Of a stretch of DNA of 64,000 nucleotides, positions 1 to 8,528 are shown piece by piece. Source of the stretch: Alphaproteobacteria bacterium. GTDB taxonomy: Bacteria; Pseudomonadota; Alphaproteobacteria; Micropepsales; Micropepsaceae. Location: positions 62,001 through 126,000 of the forward strand of contig JAGWNK010000002.1 of assembly GCA_028871345.1 (NCBI GenBank), written 5' to 3'. Both the position numbers and the translations under genes were made by a program. The notes below the pieces were generated by a model. That model ran no database searches. It was given only the letters and a program-made list of their open reading frames with translations, and was not told the origin of the DNA. Numbering within the stretch: the stretch's first letter is position 1; every line of letters starts with the position of its first letter.

Positions 1-430
1 AGTCGCCGAGCGCGCCGTAATAGCCGGCTTCCTGCGGGTCGTTGGCCACCGCGATCTTGAAATCAGCGATTGCCTCGATCTGGCGGTCGAGCATCTGGTA
101 GGCGAGCCCGCGGAAGAAATGGATCACGGCGTAGCCGCGCTTCTCCTCCGGCGTCTCGGAGGCGCTGTTCTGCACGGCAAAGTCGAGATCGTCGAGCGCC
201 TGTTGCGGCTTGCCCGTCATCAGATAAGCGATGCCGCGGGCGTAATGCAGGCGCAGCACGTCGTCATCGGGCAGGCCCGGCTGGTTCAGCGCCTGGTCCG
301 CCAAGGCGATGGCTTTCACGTAGTCCTCGGCCTGCATGGCGTGCTGGACCGGGTCGGTTGCCGAGTCCGCCCAAGCCGGCGCCGCCGCCAACAAAACGCA
401 GGCGACGAATCCCCACAGGATCGCGCGCAT
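1..430 (-). CDS. Secreted TPR-type protein (C-terminus beyond left edge)
   Basis: The reading frame starts with ATG at 430 and is still open at base 1, so only the first 143 residues are visible. Residues 1-21 form a clear signal peptide (MRAILWGFVACVLLAAAPAWA). After it come helical pairs with TPR spacing: HYARGIAYLMTGKPQQALDD, then FFRGLAYQMLDRQIEAIADF followed by KIAVANDPQEAGYYG. I infer a periplasmic or outer-membrane-associated scaffold that binds partner proteins. The partner is unknown because the left neighbours are outside the window. No enzymatic motif is visible. Other frames over the same DNA give only arginine-rich translations and were discarded. Confidence 0.75.
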   Translation of the reverse strand, partial: MRAILWGFVACVLLAAAPAWADSATDPVQHAMQAEDYVKAIALADQALNQPGLPDDDVLRLHYARGIAYLMTGKPQQALDDLDFAVQNSASETPEEKRGYAVIHFFRGLAYQMLDRQIEAIADFKIAVANDPQEAGYYGALGD

Positions 431-502
431 GATGTCCCCCCATTCCCCCGACCAGAATAGCGGCCGGAGGGCCGGTTGGGTATGGCCAGAGCGCTGCTGC
501 GG

Positions 503-1018
503 CTATTTCTTGGCGTAGTGGTCCGAGCCGGAAAAGTGCAGCGAAACATAGGGTTCGTCGCCGAGAACCCAGCTGTCATGGGGCTCGGGCGAAATGTAGA
601 ACATCGCCCCCGCCCTCAATTCATACACCCGCCCGTCCGCGAAAGCGGCGGTTGCGGCCCCGCTCAGCACATAGCCCAGATGCTCGACGGTGCAGTAGGT
701 CCGGCCGAGCTTGGCGCCGACATGCGTCGACCATTTCCAGCCGGGCTCATAGGTGGCGCGCCCCAAGGTGCGCCCGCCGATGCGGATGATCTCGAACTTG
801 CCCTTGTCGAACACGCGCACTTCGTCGGGTTCCTCGAACCGGCGCAGCACCGCATCGGGAACCGGCGGCGGCGCCCCGATGAGCCCCAGTCCAGCGGCAA
901 CCTCATCGGCTTCCGCGATGCCGACCATCAGGGCGTTCTCGATCTTCTCGAGCGCGGATTCCTTGTGCTTCGCGGCATCGGAGGGAACTTGCGGCTTGTC
1001 CGACTTCGAGGGGCTCAT
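503..1018 (-). CDS. Cupin-domain protein
   Basis: This 171-residue protein has one cupin barrel in its C-terminal two thirds. The GRATYEPGWKWSTHVG stretch carries the first metal-binding-like histidine, and the EHLGYVLSGAATAAFADGRV and EPHDSWVLGDEPYVSLHFSG strands form the second conserved motif. The N-terminal 45 residues are polar and helical. An upstream ATG at 1030 also exists, but the ATG at 1018 is preceded by GGAG at good spacing, so I prefer it. Small proteins of this type bind a metal and a small ligand, or act as simple isomerases or dioxygenases. The substrate cannot be read from sequence. It lies next to a degraded regulator remnant and forms no obvious operon. Confidence 0.8.
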   Translation of the reverse strand: MSPSKSDKPQVPSDAAKHKESALEKIENALMVGIAEADEVAAGLGLIGAPPPVPDAVLRRFEEPDEVRVFDKGKFEIIRIGGRTLGRATYEPGWKWSTHVGAKLGRTYCTVEHLGYVLSGAATAAFADGRVYELRAGAMFYISPEPHDSWVLGDEPYVSLHFSGSDHYAKK

Positions 1019-1083
1019 CGCGTTCTCCATCGCACCGTCTGAGGATCGCGATCATACCCCGTTTGGACAAGCGCGGTGAAGCC

Positions 1084-1572
1084 CTAGATCGGGCGTGGCG
1101 CCGGGCCGTTCCGTCCGCGACATCGCGCGGCGCGAGAAGCGCGAGCCGTGCACGGCGACGTCACGGCGCTGTTGAAGGCGGGCATCCTGCGCAAGACAGA
1201 GGACGGCATCGCTTTCCCCTTCGACACCATCCGCGAGGATGAGATGCTGAGGGTGGCGTGAACCCCTCCATACAAAGTATCCGTTGCCGTTCTGCCCCAT
1301 CGGGGGCGCGGTGCTTTGCGATCTGTCGCAGCCCCATCGCGGGTTAGCGTGGTAACGCGCGTCACGTCGGCAGGATAGATGAGAAGGTGAAGCCACAGGA
1401 ACAACTTGCTGAAGGCGTACCAATACGCGCCCATCGCCGCGAAGCCGATGGGCAGAAAAATCAAATCCCAGATCGTCTTCGAAGCTCTCTGGCGTTCGCG
1501 AGCGCGCCCCCAGTAACCCGGATTAAGTAGCTCTTTCCCGAGGTTCTTCAGTGTCGGCTCTTCGTCCGACAT
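1084..1572 (-). CDS. Putative small membrane protein, doubtful 3' half
   Basis: An ATG at 1572 opens a frame beginning MSDEEPTLKNLGKELLNPGY, followed by a basic helix and one or two hydrophobic stretches (IWDLIFLPIGFAAMGAYWYA and FSKLFLWLHLLIY). The first 70 residues look like a real single-pass or two-pass membrane protein. From about 1263 downwards the frame runs antisense to the antitoxin remnant at 1101-1261, and the translation becomes serine- and arginine-rich. The original C-terminus has therefore probably been lost or replaced. No family was recognised. A longer start at 1611 exists but adds low-quality sequence. Confidence 0.4.
   Translation of the reverse strand: MSDEEPTLKNLGKELLNPGYWGRARERQRASKTIWDLIFLPIGFAAMGAYWYAFSKLFLWLHLLIYPADVTRVTTLTRDGAATDRKAPRPRWGRTATDTLYGGVHATLSISSSRMVSKGKAMPSSVLRRMPAFNSAVTSPCTARASRAARCRGRNGPAPRPI
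1101..1261 (+). pseudogene. Remnant of HVO_A0114-type HTH antitoxin (TumA-like), frameshifted
   Basis: Two reading frames, read in order, resemble the C-terminal winged-helix half of HVO_A0114-type DNA-binding proteins, some of which are antitoxins of TumE-like toxins. The first frame (1104-1145) gives GRSVRDIARREKRE. The second (1148-1261) gives VHGDVTALLKAGILRKTEDG and then IAFPFDTIREDEML before TGA at 1259-1261. In intact members these are continuous (SVRxxARxxxRDxxxVHxDV), so a small deletion near 1144 has shifted the frame. The N-terminal half and any start codon are missing, and no toxin gene is adjacent. Family assignment is from motif memory, not a search. Confidence 0.6.
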
Positions 1573-1757
1573 CTTGTTCTCCCGCGCGCTGTGCCGGCTG
1601 GAGCTTAGCACCTTCGGCGCTCAATGAAGGCGACTATGGGCGCCTTTCAACCCAACGGGCTACCTTCGAATTTGGACTGATTCCAGACGTACGCAACACA
1701 CAGCCGGCCTTCCGCAATTGTATTGGACGATCGCTCCGCCTGCTGCATCATGGCGGC

Positions 1758-2213
1758 ATGGCGCGCGGTTCAAAATATCGGTCCAACAAAGGCCGGGTGC
1801 AACAGGTGCTAAAATCCAAGGTCGCACGCGAGGTGGCGAAGGTCGCCAAGCATCGCGCGCCAGCCGGATACCTTTGGCTCGTCCGGCATATGGAACGGCA
1901 GAACGGACGTTGCGCCTATTGCGGCATTCTCATGTTTCCGCCGCGGGATCACCCGACGTCCGACCGCCGGGCCACGCTCGACCACATCGTGCCCCTGATG
2001 CGGCGCGGCGCCGACAGCGAGGCCAACACGGTTGCGGCCTGCGCCGCATGCAACAGCGCCAAGGCCGAGATGACGGCGCAGGCATTCCGGTTGAGTGCGT
2101 TCTTGCGCGCGCGCAAGGCCTATGCCGCCACAGTGCACGCCCCCGTGAAACTCACGGTGACCGTGCGCAGACCGCGGCGGCCACGGGTGCCGTTGAATCG
2201 CCTTGAATCGTGA
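1758..2213 (+). CDS. HNH endonuclease
   Basis: This 151-residue protein has a complete HNH nuclease core. C52-x2-C55 (CAYC) and C95-x2-C98 (CAAC) form the structural zinc site. The beta-beta-alpha metal finger is LDHIVPL with H76 as general base, N90 in DSEANTV, and the NSAK tail. The N-terminal 35 residues are strongly basic (MARGSKYRSNKGRVQQ) and the C-terminus ends in an arginine- and proline-rich tail, both consistent with DNA contact. The ATG at 1758 is chosen because upstream in-frame sequence is poor. Stand-alone HNH proteins may be homing-type, phage-derived or defence nucleases. No neighbouring phage or restriction gene helps here. Confidence 0.8.
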   Translation: MARGSKYRSNKGRVQQVLKSKVAREVAKVAKHRAPAGYLWLVRHMERQNGRCAYCGILMFPPRDHPTSDRRATLDHIVPLMRRGADSEANTVAACAACNSAKAEMTAQAFRLSAFLRARKAYAATVHAPVKLTVTVRRPRRPRVPLNRLES

Positions 2214-2343
2214 ACGGCGCCGATCGGATCGAGTATTGTGTCCCCGTAACAGCTTCTCACACGACAATTTCTGAGAACCCGATAGAAACGGTTGAGGCGA
2301 GCGGCAAGTGCGCCTGCACGGATCGTTGGTCCCTAAATTGCTT

Positions 2344-3261
2344 TCACGCCCGTTGCTTGATCCCGCAAATATCTGCGATGACGGGCTTTGCCGCCTCGGC
2401 GCAGGCCCAGCCTGTGGCGATCAACTCCTTGGCCCGGTGGAAATCGAGCCAGGTCATGTCTCCCAACACCGGACGCAGCAGCACTTCCGGCGGATCACCC
2501 GCTAGCCGCATCCGGGTGATGCGGTCCTCCATGATGTCGAGCGAATTCGACAGGACCTCGAAATAGCTCGGATGCTCCGGGCTCGCACGAAGCAGCCGCT
2601 CGAGAACCGGGTTCACGGCTTCACTGAGCCACTGCGGGATGCGAAGGTCCGACATCGGCGGAGGCGCCTTGGCGCGCGTCTCTTCGTCGCCACGAACAAT
2701 TTCGGGTTCGGGCGCGCTTGTATTCACGCGGACCGCAATCACGATATCGGCGCCCATGGCGCGCGCAAGCGATACCGGCACCGGATTGACCACACCGCCG
2801 TCGACCAGCCATTCGTTGTCGTATTTGGCCGGGCTCAGGATTCCGGGGATGCTGATGGACGCACGCACCGCGCGCCCGATGGGTCCCGACCTAAGCCAGA
2901 TTTCCCGCCCCGAGCGGAGTTCCGTCGCCACGGCACCATATCCGATATCGAGGGATTCGATGGCACCGGAAATGTCCATGCCTTCGAGGAAGCTCTCGAT
3001 CCGTCGACCTTCGATCAAGCCGCCGGTCGTGAGGCACACATCGAACATCGCGGCGACGTCCCGCCGGCTGAAGCTCTCGATCCTCGTCTTGAGCGCAGCA
3101 AGTTTTCCGGTGACGAAGGCTGCGCCGACCAAGGCGCCGATCGAAGTACCGCACACGACGTCGGGAACGATTCCGTATGAAGCGAGCGCCTCAAGGATGC
3201 CGATCTGTGTCCATCCCCGAGCTCCGCCGCTACCCAGGGCAAAACCAATTTTCGGGCGCAT
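2344..3261 (-). CDS. Patatin-like phospholipase (RssA-type)
   Basis: The protein of 305 residues is a patatin-family serine hydrolase. The glycine-rich oxyanion loop is at residues 10-16 (GSGGARG), the nucleophile Ser40 sits in GTSIG, and the catalytic Asp is in the VDGGVVNPVPVSLAR stretch. Family members hydrolyse acyl esters of phospholipids with a Ser-Asp dyad, and bacterial RssA-like forms are mostly cytosolic. The ATG at 3261 puts the glycine loop in its usual place near the N-terminus and is preceded by a GAGCGAGG ribosome site. A longer frame reaching 3462 adds 67 residues without family character. Its own substrate is unknown. Confidence 0.88.
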   Translation of the reverse strand: MRPKIGFALGSGGARGWTQIGILEALASYGIVPDVVCGTSIGALVGAAFVTGKLAALKTRIESFSRRDVAAMFDVCLTTGGLIEGRRIESFLEGMDISGAIESLDIGYGAVATELRSGREIWLRSGPIGRAVRASISIPGILSPAKYDNEWLVDGGVVNPVPVSLARAMGADIVIAVRVNTSAPEPEIVRGDEETRAKAPPPMSDLRIPQWLSEAVNPVLERLLRASPEHPSYFEVLSNSLDIMEDRITRMRLAGDPPEVLLRPVLGDMTWLDFHRAKELIATGWACAEAAKPVIADICGIKQRA

Positions 3262-3496
3262 CGCCGAACCTCGCTCAGTGGGCGCATGATAGTACGCCAG
3301 ATCGACAATGCGCGCAGGGGAACCCGGGCATGGAACCGCACCGTTGATCTGGTTCGAGACTGAGCGGCCGAGCGCGCGCATGAGTTCGATTGGCACGTCC
3401 GGGCTCTGATGCCCGGCCGACCGCGCCAAAACGTGCGCCAAAATGATGACAAGGCCGCACACGAAGGCGGCGGCGAGCGCATTTCAACAACCGTGA

Positions 3497-4621
3497 TTAC
3501 TCCGGCATCCGCGCCAGTTCGGCCGAGCGCAGCTGCGCGTGGCGTTCGCTCGCCCGCTGCTTCAGGCTCTCGCTCTTGAGCTGGCCACAGGCTGCCATGA
3601 TGTCGCGGCCGCGCGGGGTGCGCACCGGCGAGGCATAGCCGGCGCGGTTGACGATCTCGGCGAACTTCTCGATCTGCTCCCAGTCGGAGCATTCGTAGGG
3701 CGCGCCGGGCCAGGGATTGAACGGAATCAGGTTGATCTTGGCCGGGATGCCGGCGATCCGCTTCACCAGCTCGCGCGCATCGCCCAGGCTGTCGTTGACG
3801 CCCTTCAGCATCACATATTCGAAGGTGATGCGCCGCGCGTTGGACACGCCGGGATAGAGGCGGCAGGCCTCCAGCAGTGCCTCAAGCGGATACTTCTTGT
3901 TGAGCGGCACGATGACGTCGCGGATGTCGTCGCGCACGGCGTGCAGCGAGATGGCCAGCGCCGAACCGATCTCCTCGCCGGCCCGCCGGATCATCGGCAC
4001 GACGCCCGCCGTCGAAAGCGTGATGCGCCGCTTGGAGAAGGCCAGCGCGTCGCCGTCGGCGACGATGGCGAGCGCCGCCTTGACGTTGTCGAAATTGTAG
4101 AGCGGCTCGCCCATGCCCATCATCACGACATTGGTGATGCGCCGGTTCTCGCCCGTGCTCGGCCAATCCGACAGGCTGTCGCGGGCCACCATCACCTGCC
4201 CAACGATCTCAGTCGGCGTGAGGTTGCGCACCAGCTTCTGCGTGCCGGTGTGGCAGAAACGGCAATTGAGCGTGCAGCCCACCTGCGACGAGACGCATAG
4301 CGTGCCGCGCCCCGGCTCGGGGATGAAGACGGTCTCGAATTCCTGCCCGCCGGAGCGCAGCAGCCACTTGCGCGTGCCGTCGGTGGAAATCTGTTCGGTG
4401 ACGAGTTCGGGACGCGCCAGGCTGAATCGCTCTTCCATCCCGGCGCGGAAATCCTTGGCCAGATTGGTCATGGCGGCGAAGTCGCGGGCGCCGTGAACAT
4501 AGACCCAGTTCCACAGCTGGCGCGTGCGCATCGGCACAGCCTTCTCGGGCACGCCGGCGTCGGCCAGCGCGGCTTTCAGCGCCTCGGGGAAAAGACCGAG
4601 GATCGAGGAACGGGTCGTCAT
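3497..4621 (-). CDS. rlmN: Dual-specificity RNA methyltransferase RlmN
   Basis: RlmN is a radical SAM enzyme that methylates C2 of A2503 in 23S rRNA and of A37 in some tRNAs, and it tunes decoding at the peptidyl transferase exit. The 4Fe-4S site is C116-x3-C120-x2-C123 (CTLNCRFC). The N-terminal domain includes the [15 protein letters not shown] helix, the [15 protein letters not shown]-contact strand is present, and the methyl-carrying cysteine lies in [11 protein letters not shown] near the C-terminus. Length (374) is normal. It is transcribed alone on the minus strand, 235 bases downstream of nothing related. Confidence 0.97.
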   Translation of the reverse strand: MTTRSSILGLFPEALKAALADAGVPEKAVPMRTRQLWNWVYVHGARDFAAMTNLAKDFRAGMEERFSLARPELVTEQISTDGTRKWLLRSGGQEFETVFIPEPGRGTLCVSSQVGCTLNCRFCHTGTQKLVRNLTPTEIVGQVMVARDSLSDWPSTGENRRITNVVMMGMGEPLYNFDNVKAALAIVADGDALAFSKRRITLSTAGVVPMIRRAGEEIGSALAISLHAVRDDIRDVIVPLNKKYPLEALLEACRLYPGVSNARRITFEYVMLKGVNDSLGDARELVKRIAGIPAKINLIPFNPWPGAPYECSDWEQIEKFAEIVNRAGYASPVRTPRGRDIMAACGQLKSESLKQRASERHAQLRSAELARMPE

Positions 4622-4758
4622 CGCCCCAATATTCTCATTCCGCAGCGGATTGCACGCGTTCTTTTCCCGTCCCGAACGACAGGTCGGCCCGGCCCCGGAA
4701 CAATCGCGGAATTGGCACGGTCCCGTCGGCGGATCGCGTGTTCCGGACGAAATTCAGC

Positions 4759-5280
4759 CTACTTCGCGCAGGCGTCGCGGATCAGGTCGAGGGCTTTGGT
4801 AATGCCCGCCAGGGAGTAGGTGTCCCTCGTCCTCGTGCCGCGCTCGGAGACCCCCGAGACGGTGATCGTGTTGCCCCTGCGCATGGCGGACAGCAGCGAC
4901 GATTCCTGGTCGGGGTCTTTCACCCAGGCCGCTCCGGACGAGCCGCTGTTGCGGGTGAAGAACTCCACCTTCGTGGACCCGACTTGCGCCACCACCGGTT
5001 CGCCGTCCTTGTAGGGATAGCCCGGCACGACCTGCAGCTCGCCCTGCACCTTACGGCCGGGCCAGTCGCTGACCAGGAAGAAGATGGGGTCCCGCGCGGC
5101 CTTCCGCGGCTCCACGGTTTTGGGCCTGGCCAGCGCGTAGCAGACCTTGCCGCTGCCGGTCGAGGCCTGGAAGGCGGACCAGCTCTTCGACGAGCCGATG
5201 AGCTGCGGCGCATCGGCCGCCGCCGCAGCAGCGAACGCGATCAGCGCGACCAAGGGCGCGACACTGGCGAAACGCAACAT
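4759..5280 (-). CDS. Invasion-associated locus B (IalB) family protein
   Basis: A secreted protein of 173 residues. Residues 1-22 are a signal peptide (MLRFASVAPLVALIAFAAAA). The mature part matches the IalB pattern common in alphaproteobacteria: SWSAFQASTGSGKVCYALAR near the start, a DPIFFLVSDWPGRKVQGELQ strand, a GSTKVEFFTRN strand and a C-terminal YSLAGITKALDLIRDACAK helix with a terminal cysteine. In Bartonella the name-giving protein aids erythrocyte invasion, but most members are in free-living bacteria and have no defined role. It stands alone between rlmN and the ABC exporter. Confidence 0.85.
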   Translation of the reverse strand: MLRFASVAPLVALIAFAAAAAADAPQLIGSSKSWSAFQASTGSGKVCYALARPKTVEPRKAARDPIFFLVSDWPGRKVQGELQVVPGYPYKDGEPVVAQVGSTKVEFFTRNSGSSGAAWVKDPDQESSLLSAMRRGNTITVSGVSERGTRTRDTYSLAGITKALDLIRDACAK

Positions 5281-5385
5281 GGAAAATCCCTCGATGCCCC
5301 GAAACGCCGCGGAGAATAAGGTCGCCTCGCCCGTGCGTCCATGGCGGCGTTCTAAATAATTTGTAGGGTGCCAAACAGACGCACG

Positions 5386-6153
5386 CTACTCGCGCAGGCC
5401 GTAGCCCCGCGAGAACAGGCGCCACACCCAGACCGCCAGAATCGCGCACAAGGCCAGCGACAGCGCCTCGCCCAGATAGGGCGGCGCCTCGTTGAAGCCG
5501 ATCATCGAATGGCGCAGCCCGTTGATGAAGTAGAAGAACGGATTGCCATAGACCAGCCAGCGCAACCATGGCGGCAGCATGGACACCGTGAAGAACGCCC
5601 CGCCCACCATTGCGAACGGCGTGATGAAGAAGACGTTGAGCATGGTGAGCTGCTCGAAGTTGTTGGCCCACAGGCCGATTATGATGCCGAGCAGGCCGAA
5701 GGTCACGGCGACGCAGACGATCCAGAAGAGAAATTCCGGCAGGCTCTGCAGCGAAATGGCGCCGAAGGCGGCACCGATCGCCAGGATGCCGAGCGCCGTG
5801 ACCACCGAGCGCAGTACCACCATCGACAGCGAACCCAGGATCATCTCGACATAGGAGAGCGGCGCCACCAGGGTTTCCTCGACATAGCGCAGGAAACGCT
5901 GGAAATAGATCTGCGAGGTGGACTGCAGGAACGCGGCGTTGACTACGTTGATCATCAGCACGCCAGGCAGCACGAAGGTGATGTAGTGGTAGCCGCCAAT
6001 CAGCCGGATCCGCCCGCCGACCACGAAGCCGAAGATGAAAATGAACAGCAGCGCCGAAATCCACGGCGCCACGAACGCCTGAATCGGCACGCGCATGATG
6101 CGCGACCATTCCCGGCGGACGATCGTACCCAGCCCTACCCAGTTGATCATCAT
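5386..6153 (-). CDS. ABC-2 type exporter permease
   Basis: A 255-residue inner-membrane permease of the YadH/ABC-2 class. Six hydrophobic segments can be seen, beginning with IQAFVAPWISALLFIFIFGF and ending with EALSLALCAILAVWVWRLFS. The conserved FLRYVEETLVAPLSYVEMIL coupling helix and the GNPFFYFINGLRHSMIG signature before the last segment are typical of the family. The start ATG at 6153 overlaps the stop of the ATPase gene by 4 bases, so the two are translationally coupled. Cargo is unknown. YadG/YadH-like pairs are usually assigned to lipid, polysaccharide or drug export. Confidence 0.9.
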   Translation of the reverse strand: MMINWVGLGTIVRREWSRIMRVPIQAFVAPWISALLFIFIFGFVVGGRIRLIGGYHYITFVLPGVLMINVVNAAFLQSTSQIYFQRFLRYVEETLVAPLSYVEMILGSLSMVVLRSVVTALGILAIGAAFGAISLQSLPEFLFWIVCVAVTFGLLGIIIGLWANNFEQLTMLNVFFITPFAMVGGAFFTVSMLPPWLRWLVYGNPFFYFINGLRHSMIGFNEAPPYLGEALSLALCAILAVWVWRLFSRGYGLRE

Positions 6154-6896
6154 GCCGCGGCTCCGGCGATGTGGTCCGGCTCCGCACCGGTGGCCGACAG
6201 ATAGGCGTTCTCCAGCCCCGCGCCGAGGAATTCCTCCTTGGGGCCGTGGCGGACGATCTTGCCCTTCGAGACGATGGCGATGGTGCGGCACAGCCTTTCG
6301 ACCTCTTCCAGATAGTGCGAGGTGAGCAGGATCGTGGTGCCGTCGGCATTGAGATCCTGCAGATAGCGCCACAGGTCGCGCCGCAATTCGACGTCCACGC
6401 CCGCCGTCGGCTCATCGAGAATCAGGAGCCGCGGATTGTGAACCAGTGCGCGGGCCAGGATGACGCGGCGCTTCAACCCGCCCGACAGCTCGCGAAACGA
6501 CTTCTTCTGGTGCTCCGCCAGGCCGAAGCGCTCCAGGAGTTCGGTGGTGCGCTTGCTGCGCTCGGCCGCCTGCAGGCCGAAATAACCGCCCATCCACTCG
6601 ACGATCTGGCGGGCCGTGGCGAACGGGTCGACGTTGAACTCCTGCGGGCAAAGCCCGATGAGGCGGCGTGCCCCGCGGTACTGCTTCACGGAGTCCACGC
6701 CGAAGATCTCGATGGTCCCTGACGTCGGCGTCGCGATCCCGGTGACGCAGTGGATGGTGGTGGACTTGCCGGCGCCGTTGGGCCCCAGAAAGCCGAAAAA
6801 ATCGCCGGGAGCGATGGTCAGCGACAAGCCGTCCACCGCTACATTGCCGCGTCGGTAGACCTTGCGCAGGTCGGAAATCTGCAGGGCTGGCGTCAT
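6150..6896 (-). CDS. ABC-2 type exporter ATP-binding protein
   Basis: The nucleotide-binding subunit (248 residues) partners with the permease encoded immediately downstream. Walker A is GPNGAGKST (about residues 40-48), the Q-loop lies in IGLCPQEFNVDPF, the ABC signature is LSGGLKRR, Walker B is RLLILDEPTAG and the switch histidine is in LLTSHYLEEVERL. A typical short C-terminal extension follows. The pair forms a two-gene operon read leftwards. The divergent gene at 6942 starts only 45 bases away, so both promoters are packed in that interval. Confidence 0.93.
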   Translation of the reverse strand: MTPALQISDLRKVYRRGNVAVDGLSLTIAPGDFFGFLGPNGAGKSTTIHCVTGIATPTSGTIEIFGVDSVKQYRGARRLIGLCPQEFNVDPFATARQIVEWMGGYFGLQAAERSKRTTELLERFGLAEHQKKSFRELSGGLKRRVILARALVHNPRLLILDEPTAGVDVELRRDLWRYLQDLNADGTTILLTSHYLEEVERLCRTIAIVSKGKIVRHGPKEEFLGAGLENAYLSATGAEPDHIAGAAA

Positions 6897-6941
6897 CGGA
6901 TCGAGCCGCTATCATGTCGTGACGGATTTGGGAATCGAACA

Positions 6942-7925
6942 TTGACCATTCGAATCGGCATCCTTGGAGCGGCGCGCATTGCGCCAAAGGCCGTGATTGT
7001 CCCCGCTCATGACAACCCCGACTTCGAAATAGTGGCGGTCGCGGCCCGGGACAAGTCTCGCGCCCAAGCTTTCGCCGCCAAGCACGGCATTCCACAGGTG
7101 GCGGACAGCTATGCGGAACTCGTGACGCACCCCGATGTCGATCTTGTTTACCTAGCGTTACCGACCGCGGCCCACCGGCCGTGGTCCATGGCGGCGCTCA
7201 AGGCCGGCAAGGCGGTCTTGTGCGAGAAGCCCTTTGCGCTCGACGCCGGCGAAGCGCGGGCGATGGTTCAGGCCGCCGATATCACGCGCCGGCCGCTGAT
7301 CGAGGCCTTCCATTATCGCTACCACGCCGTCATGCGCCGGGCGGTCGAGATCGCCGCATCGGGGGAGATGGGGCGGCTCGTCGAAGCGGAGGCGGTCTTC
7401 AATGTCGAGATTCCGTATTCGCCGACGGAACTGCGCTGGCTTCCCGACCAGGGCGGCGGCGGCGCGTTGATGGACCTAGGCTGCTACTGCGTGCACGCCT
7501 TGCGGTCGATCGCCGGCTGCGAACCCGCAGTGACCCGGGCGGCCTGCCGCGTGGTCCTGGGCGTGGACGAGACGACAACGGCAGAATTGTCGTTTCCCAA
7601 TGGCTTGCAGGCCAGACTTCATACCTCGATGAAGGCGCCGGCCTATCTCGCGACTCTTCATGTGAGAGGCGAGAAGGGATCGTTCTCCATCACGAATTTC
7701 CTGGCGCCGCAGATGGGCAGCCGCTTCACGGTGGAGGTCGAGGGTAGAACGCGCGAAGAAGAAACCGGCGGGCTGCCCACCTATCATGCCCAGCTCGCGC
7801 ATGTGGGCGACGTCATGTTGCGCGGCGTCACACCGCTGACGGCGGGCGCCGATGCCATCGCCAACATGGCGTGCATCGACGCGATCTACAATGCGGGCGG
7901 CTATTATCGGAGCTGGGTGGCGTAA
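6942..7925 (+). CDS. Gfo/Idh/MocA family oxidoreductase
   Basis: An NAD(P)-dependent sugar or cyclitol dehydrogenase of 327 residues. The N-terminal Rossmann fold starts immediately (IRIGILGAARIAPKAV), EKPFALDAGEAR holds the conserved catalytic-region lysine, and GGGALMDLGCYCVHALRS is the start of the C-terminal beta-sheet domain with its GxxDxGxH-like motif. No ATG precedes the Rossmann strand at a sensible distance. The best start is TTG at 6942, which puts the fold at residue 2. Substrate is not predictable. Downstream lies a strong hairpin at 7941-7960. Confidence 0.88.
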   Translation: MTIRIGILGAARIAPKAVIVPAHDNPDFEIVAVAARDKSRAQAFAAKHGIPQVADSYAELVTHPDVDLVYLALPTAAHRPWSMAALKAGKAVLCEKPFALDAGEARAMVQAADITRRPLIEAFHYRYHAVMRRAVEIAASGEMGRLVEAEAVFNVEIPYSPTELRWLPDQGGGGALMDLGCYCVHALRSIAGCEPAVTRAACRVVLGVDETTTAELSFPNGLQARLHTSMKAPAYLATLHVRGEKGSFSITNFLAPQMGSRFTVEVEGRTREEETGGLPTYHAQLAHVGDVMLRGVTPLTAGADAIANMACIDAIYNAGGYYRSWVA

Positions 7926-7940
7926 GCCCCCAAAGCAATC

Positions 7941-7960
7941 AGGCCCGCTTGCGCGGGCCT
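7941..7960 (+). terminator. Hairpin between oxidoreductase and a convergent gene
   Basis: AGGCCCGC, a four-base TTGC loop, then GCGGGCCT gives a perfect 8-bp GC-rich stem starting 16 bases after the oxidoreductase stop. There is no T-run, so it may slow or stabilise transcripts rather than terminate alone. It lies between two convergent genes and could serve both. Confidence 0.55.
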
Positions 7961-7985
7961 GGATGCTGTGGCGCTCGCGAATTGG

Positions 7986-8309
7986 TCAGGCGCCCGTGCC
8001 GCCGTTGCGGATGGGGACCACGTTTTCAGTGAAGGCAGGCTGCGCCAGCTTCTTCTTGCGCACTTTGCGTGACAAGTCCGGCGCCTCGATCTTCACCGTC
8101 ACGCGCTCGCTGCGGGTGACCTCCCCGATCTCGCCCATGATGACGAAATCCTGGTGCGGATAGGCCCCTTTCAGGCGGGCGACTTCGTTGCGCGCCTGGT
8201 CGAGCGTCATGACCTGGGCGATCGGGCCGCGGGTCGAATAACCGCCCGAGGTTTCCCGCCGAAGGATTGCGAATTTCTTGTTTGCGTCCCGATTTTCCAC
8301 GCCACCCAT
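7986..8309 (-). CDS. Conserved hypothetical protein
   Basis: A 107-residue soluble protein with no recognised domain. Residues 13-35 (KFAILRRETSGGYSTRGPIA) look like a beta hairpin, then MTLDQARNEVARLKGAYPHQ is an amphipathic helix and DFVIMGEIGEVTRSERVTVK a further pair of strands. A basic stretch (LSRKVRKKKL) lies near the C-terminus. No signal peptide or membrane segment is present. It is read leftwards as a single gene and its codon use matches its surroundings, which supports it being real. The function is not known. Confidence 0.65.
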   Translation of the reverse strand: MGGVENRDANKKFAILRRETSGGYSTRGPIAQVMTLDQARNEVARLKGAYPHQDFVIMGEIGEVTRSERVTVKIEAPDLSRKVRKKKLAQPAFTENVVPIRNGGTGA

Positions 8310-8528
8310 CCCGGCCTTTACCTTGACTTTCGGCCAAACCTCTGAGGTACGCGGACAATATACTCTCTGAGAATCGCTCTCGCATCGCTCTTTGATGGTC
8401 TTGTCGCAATTTTTCCAGAAGGTTGATTAATTTAACCGCATTCGTCCGCGCGCAGCGGCGTCAGGTGTGGCCGCGGCGCAATTCGCAGGATTTTCAATCT
8501 CGCGATCGTGCGCGTCGCTTCGCGTTCC

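Noticed and set aside
3262-3496. 67-residue N-terminal extension of the patatin protein up to 3462
   Set aside because: No family similarity, and a good ribosome site stands before the ATG at 3261, directly ahead of the glycine loop.
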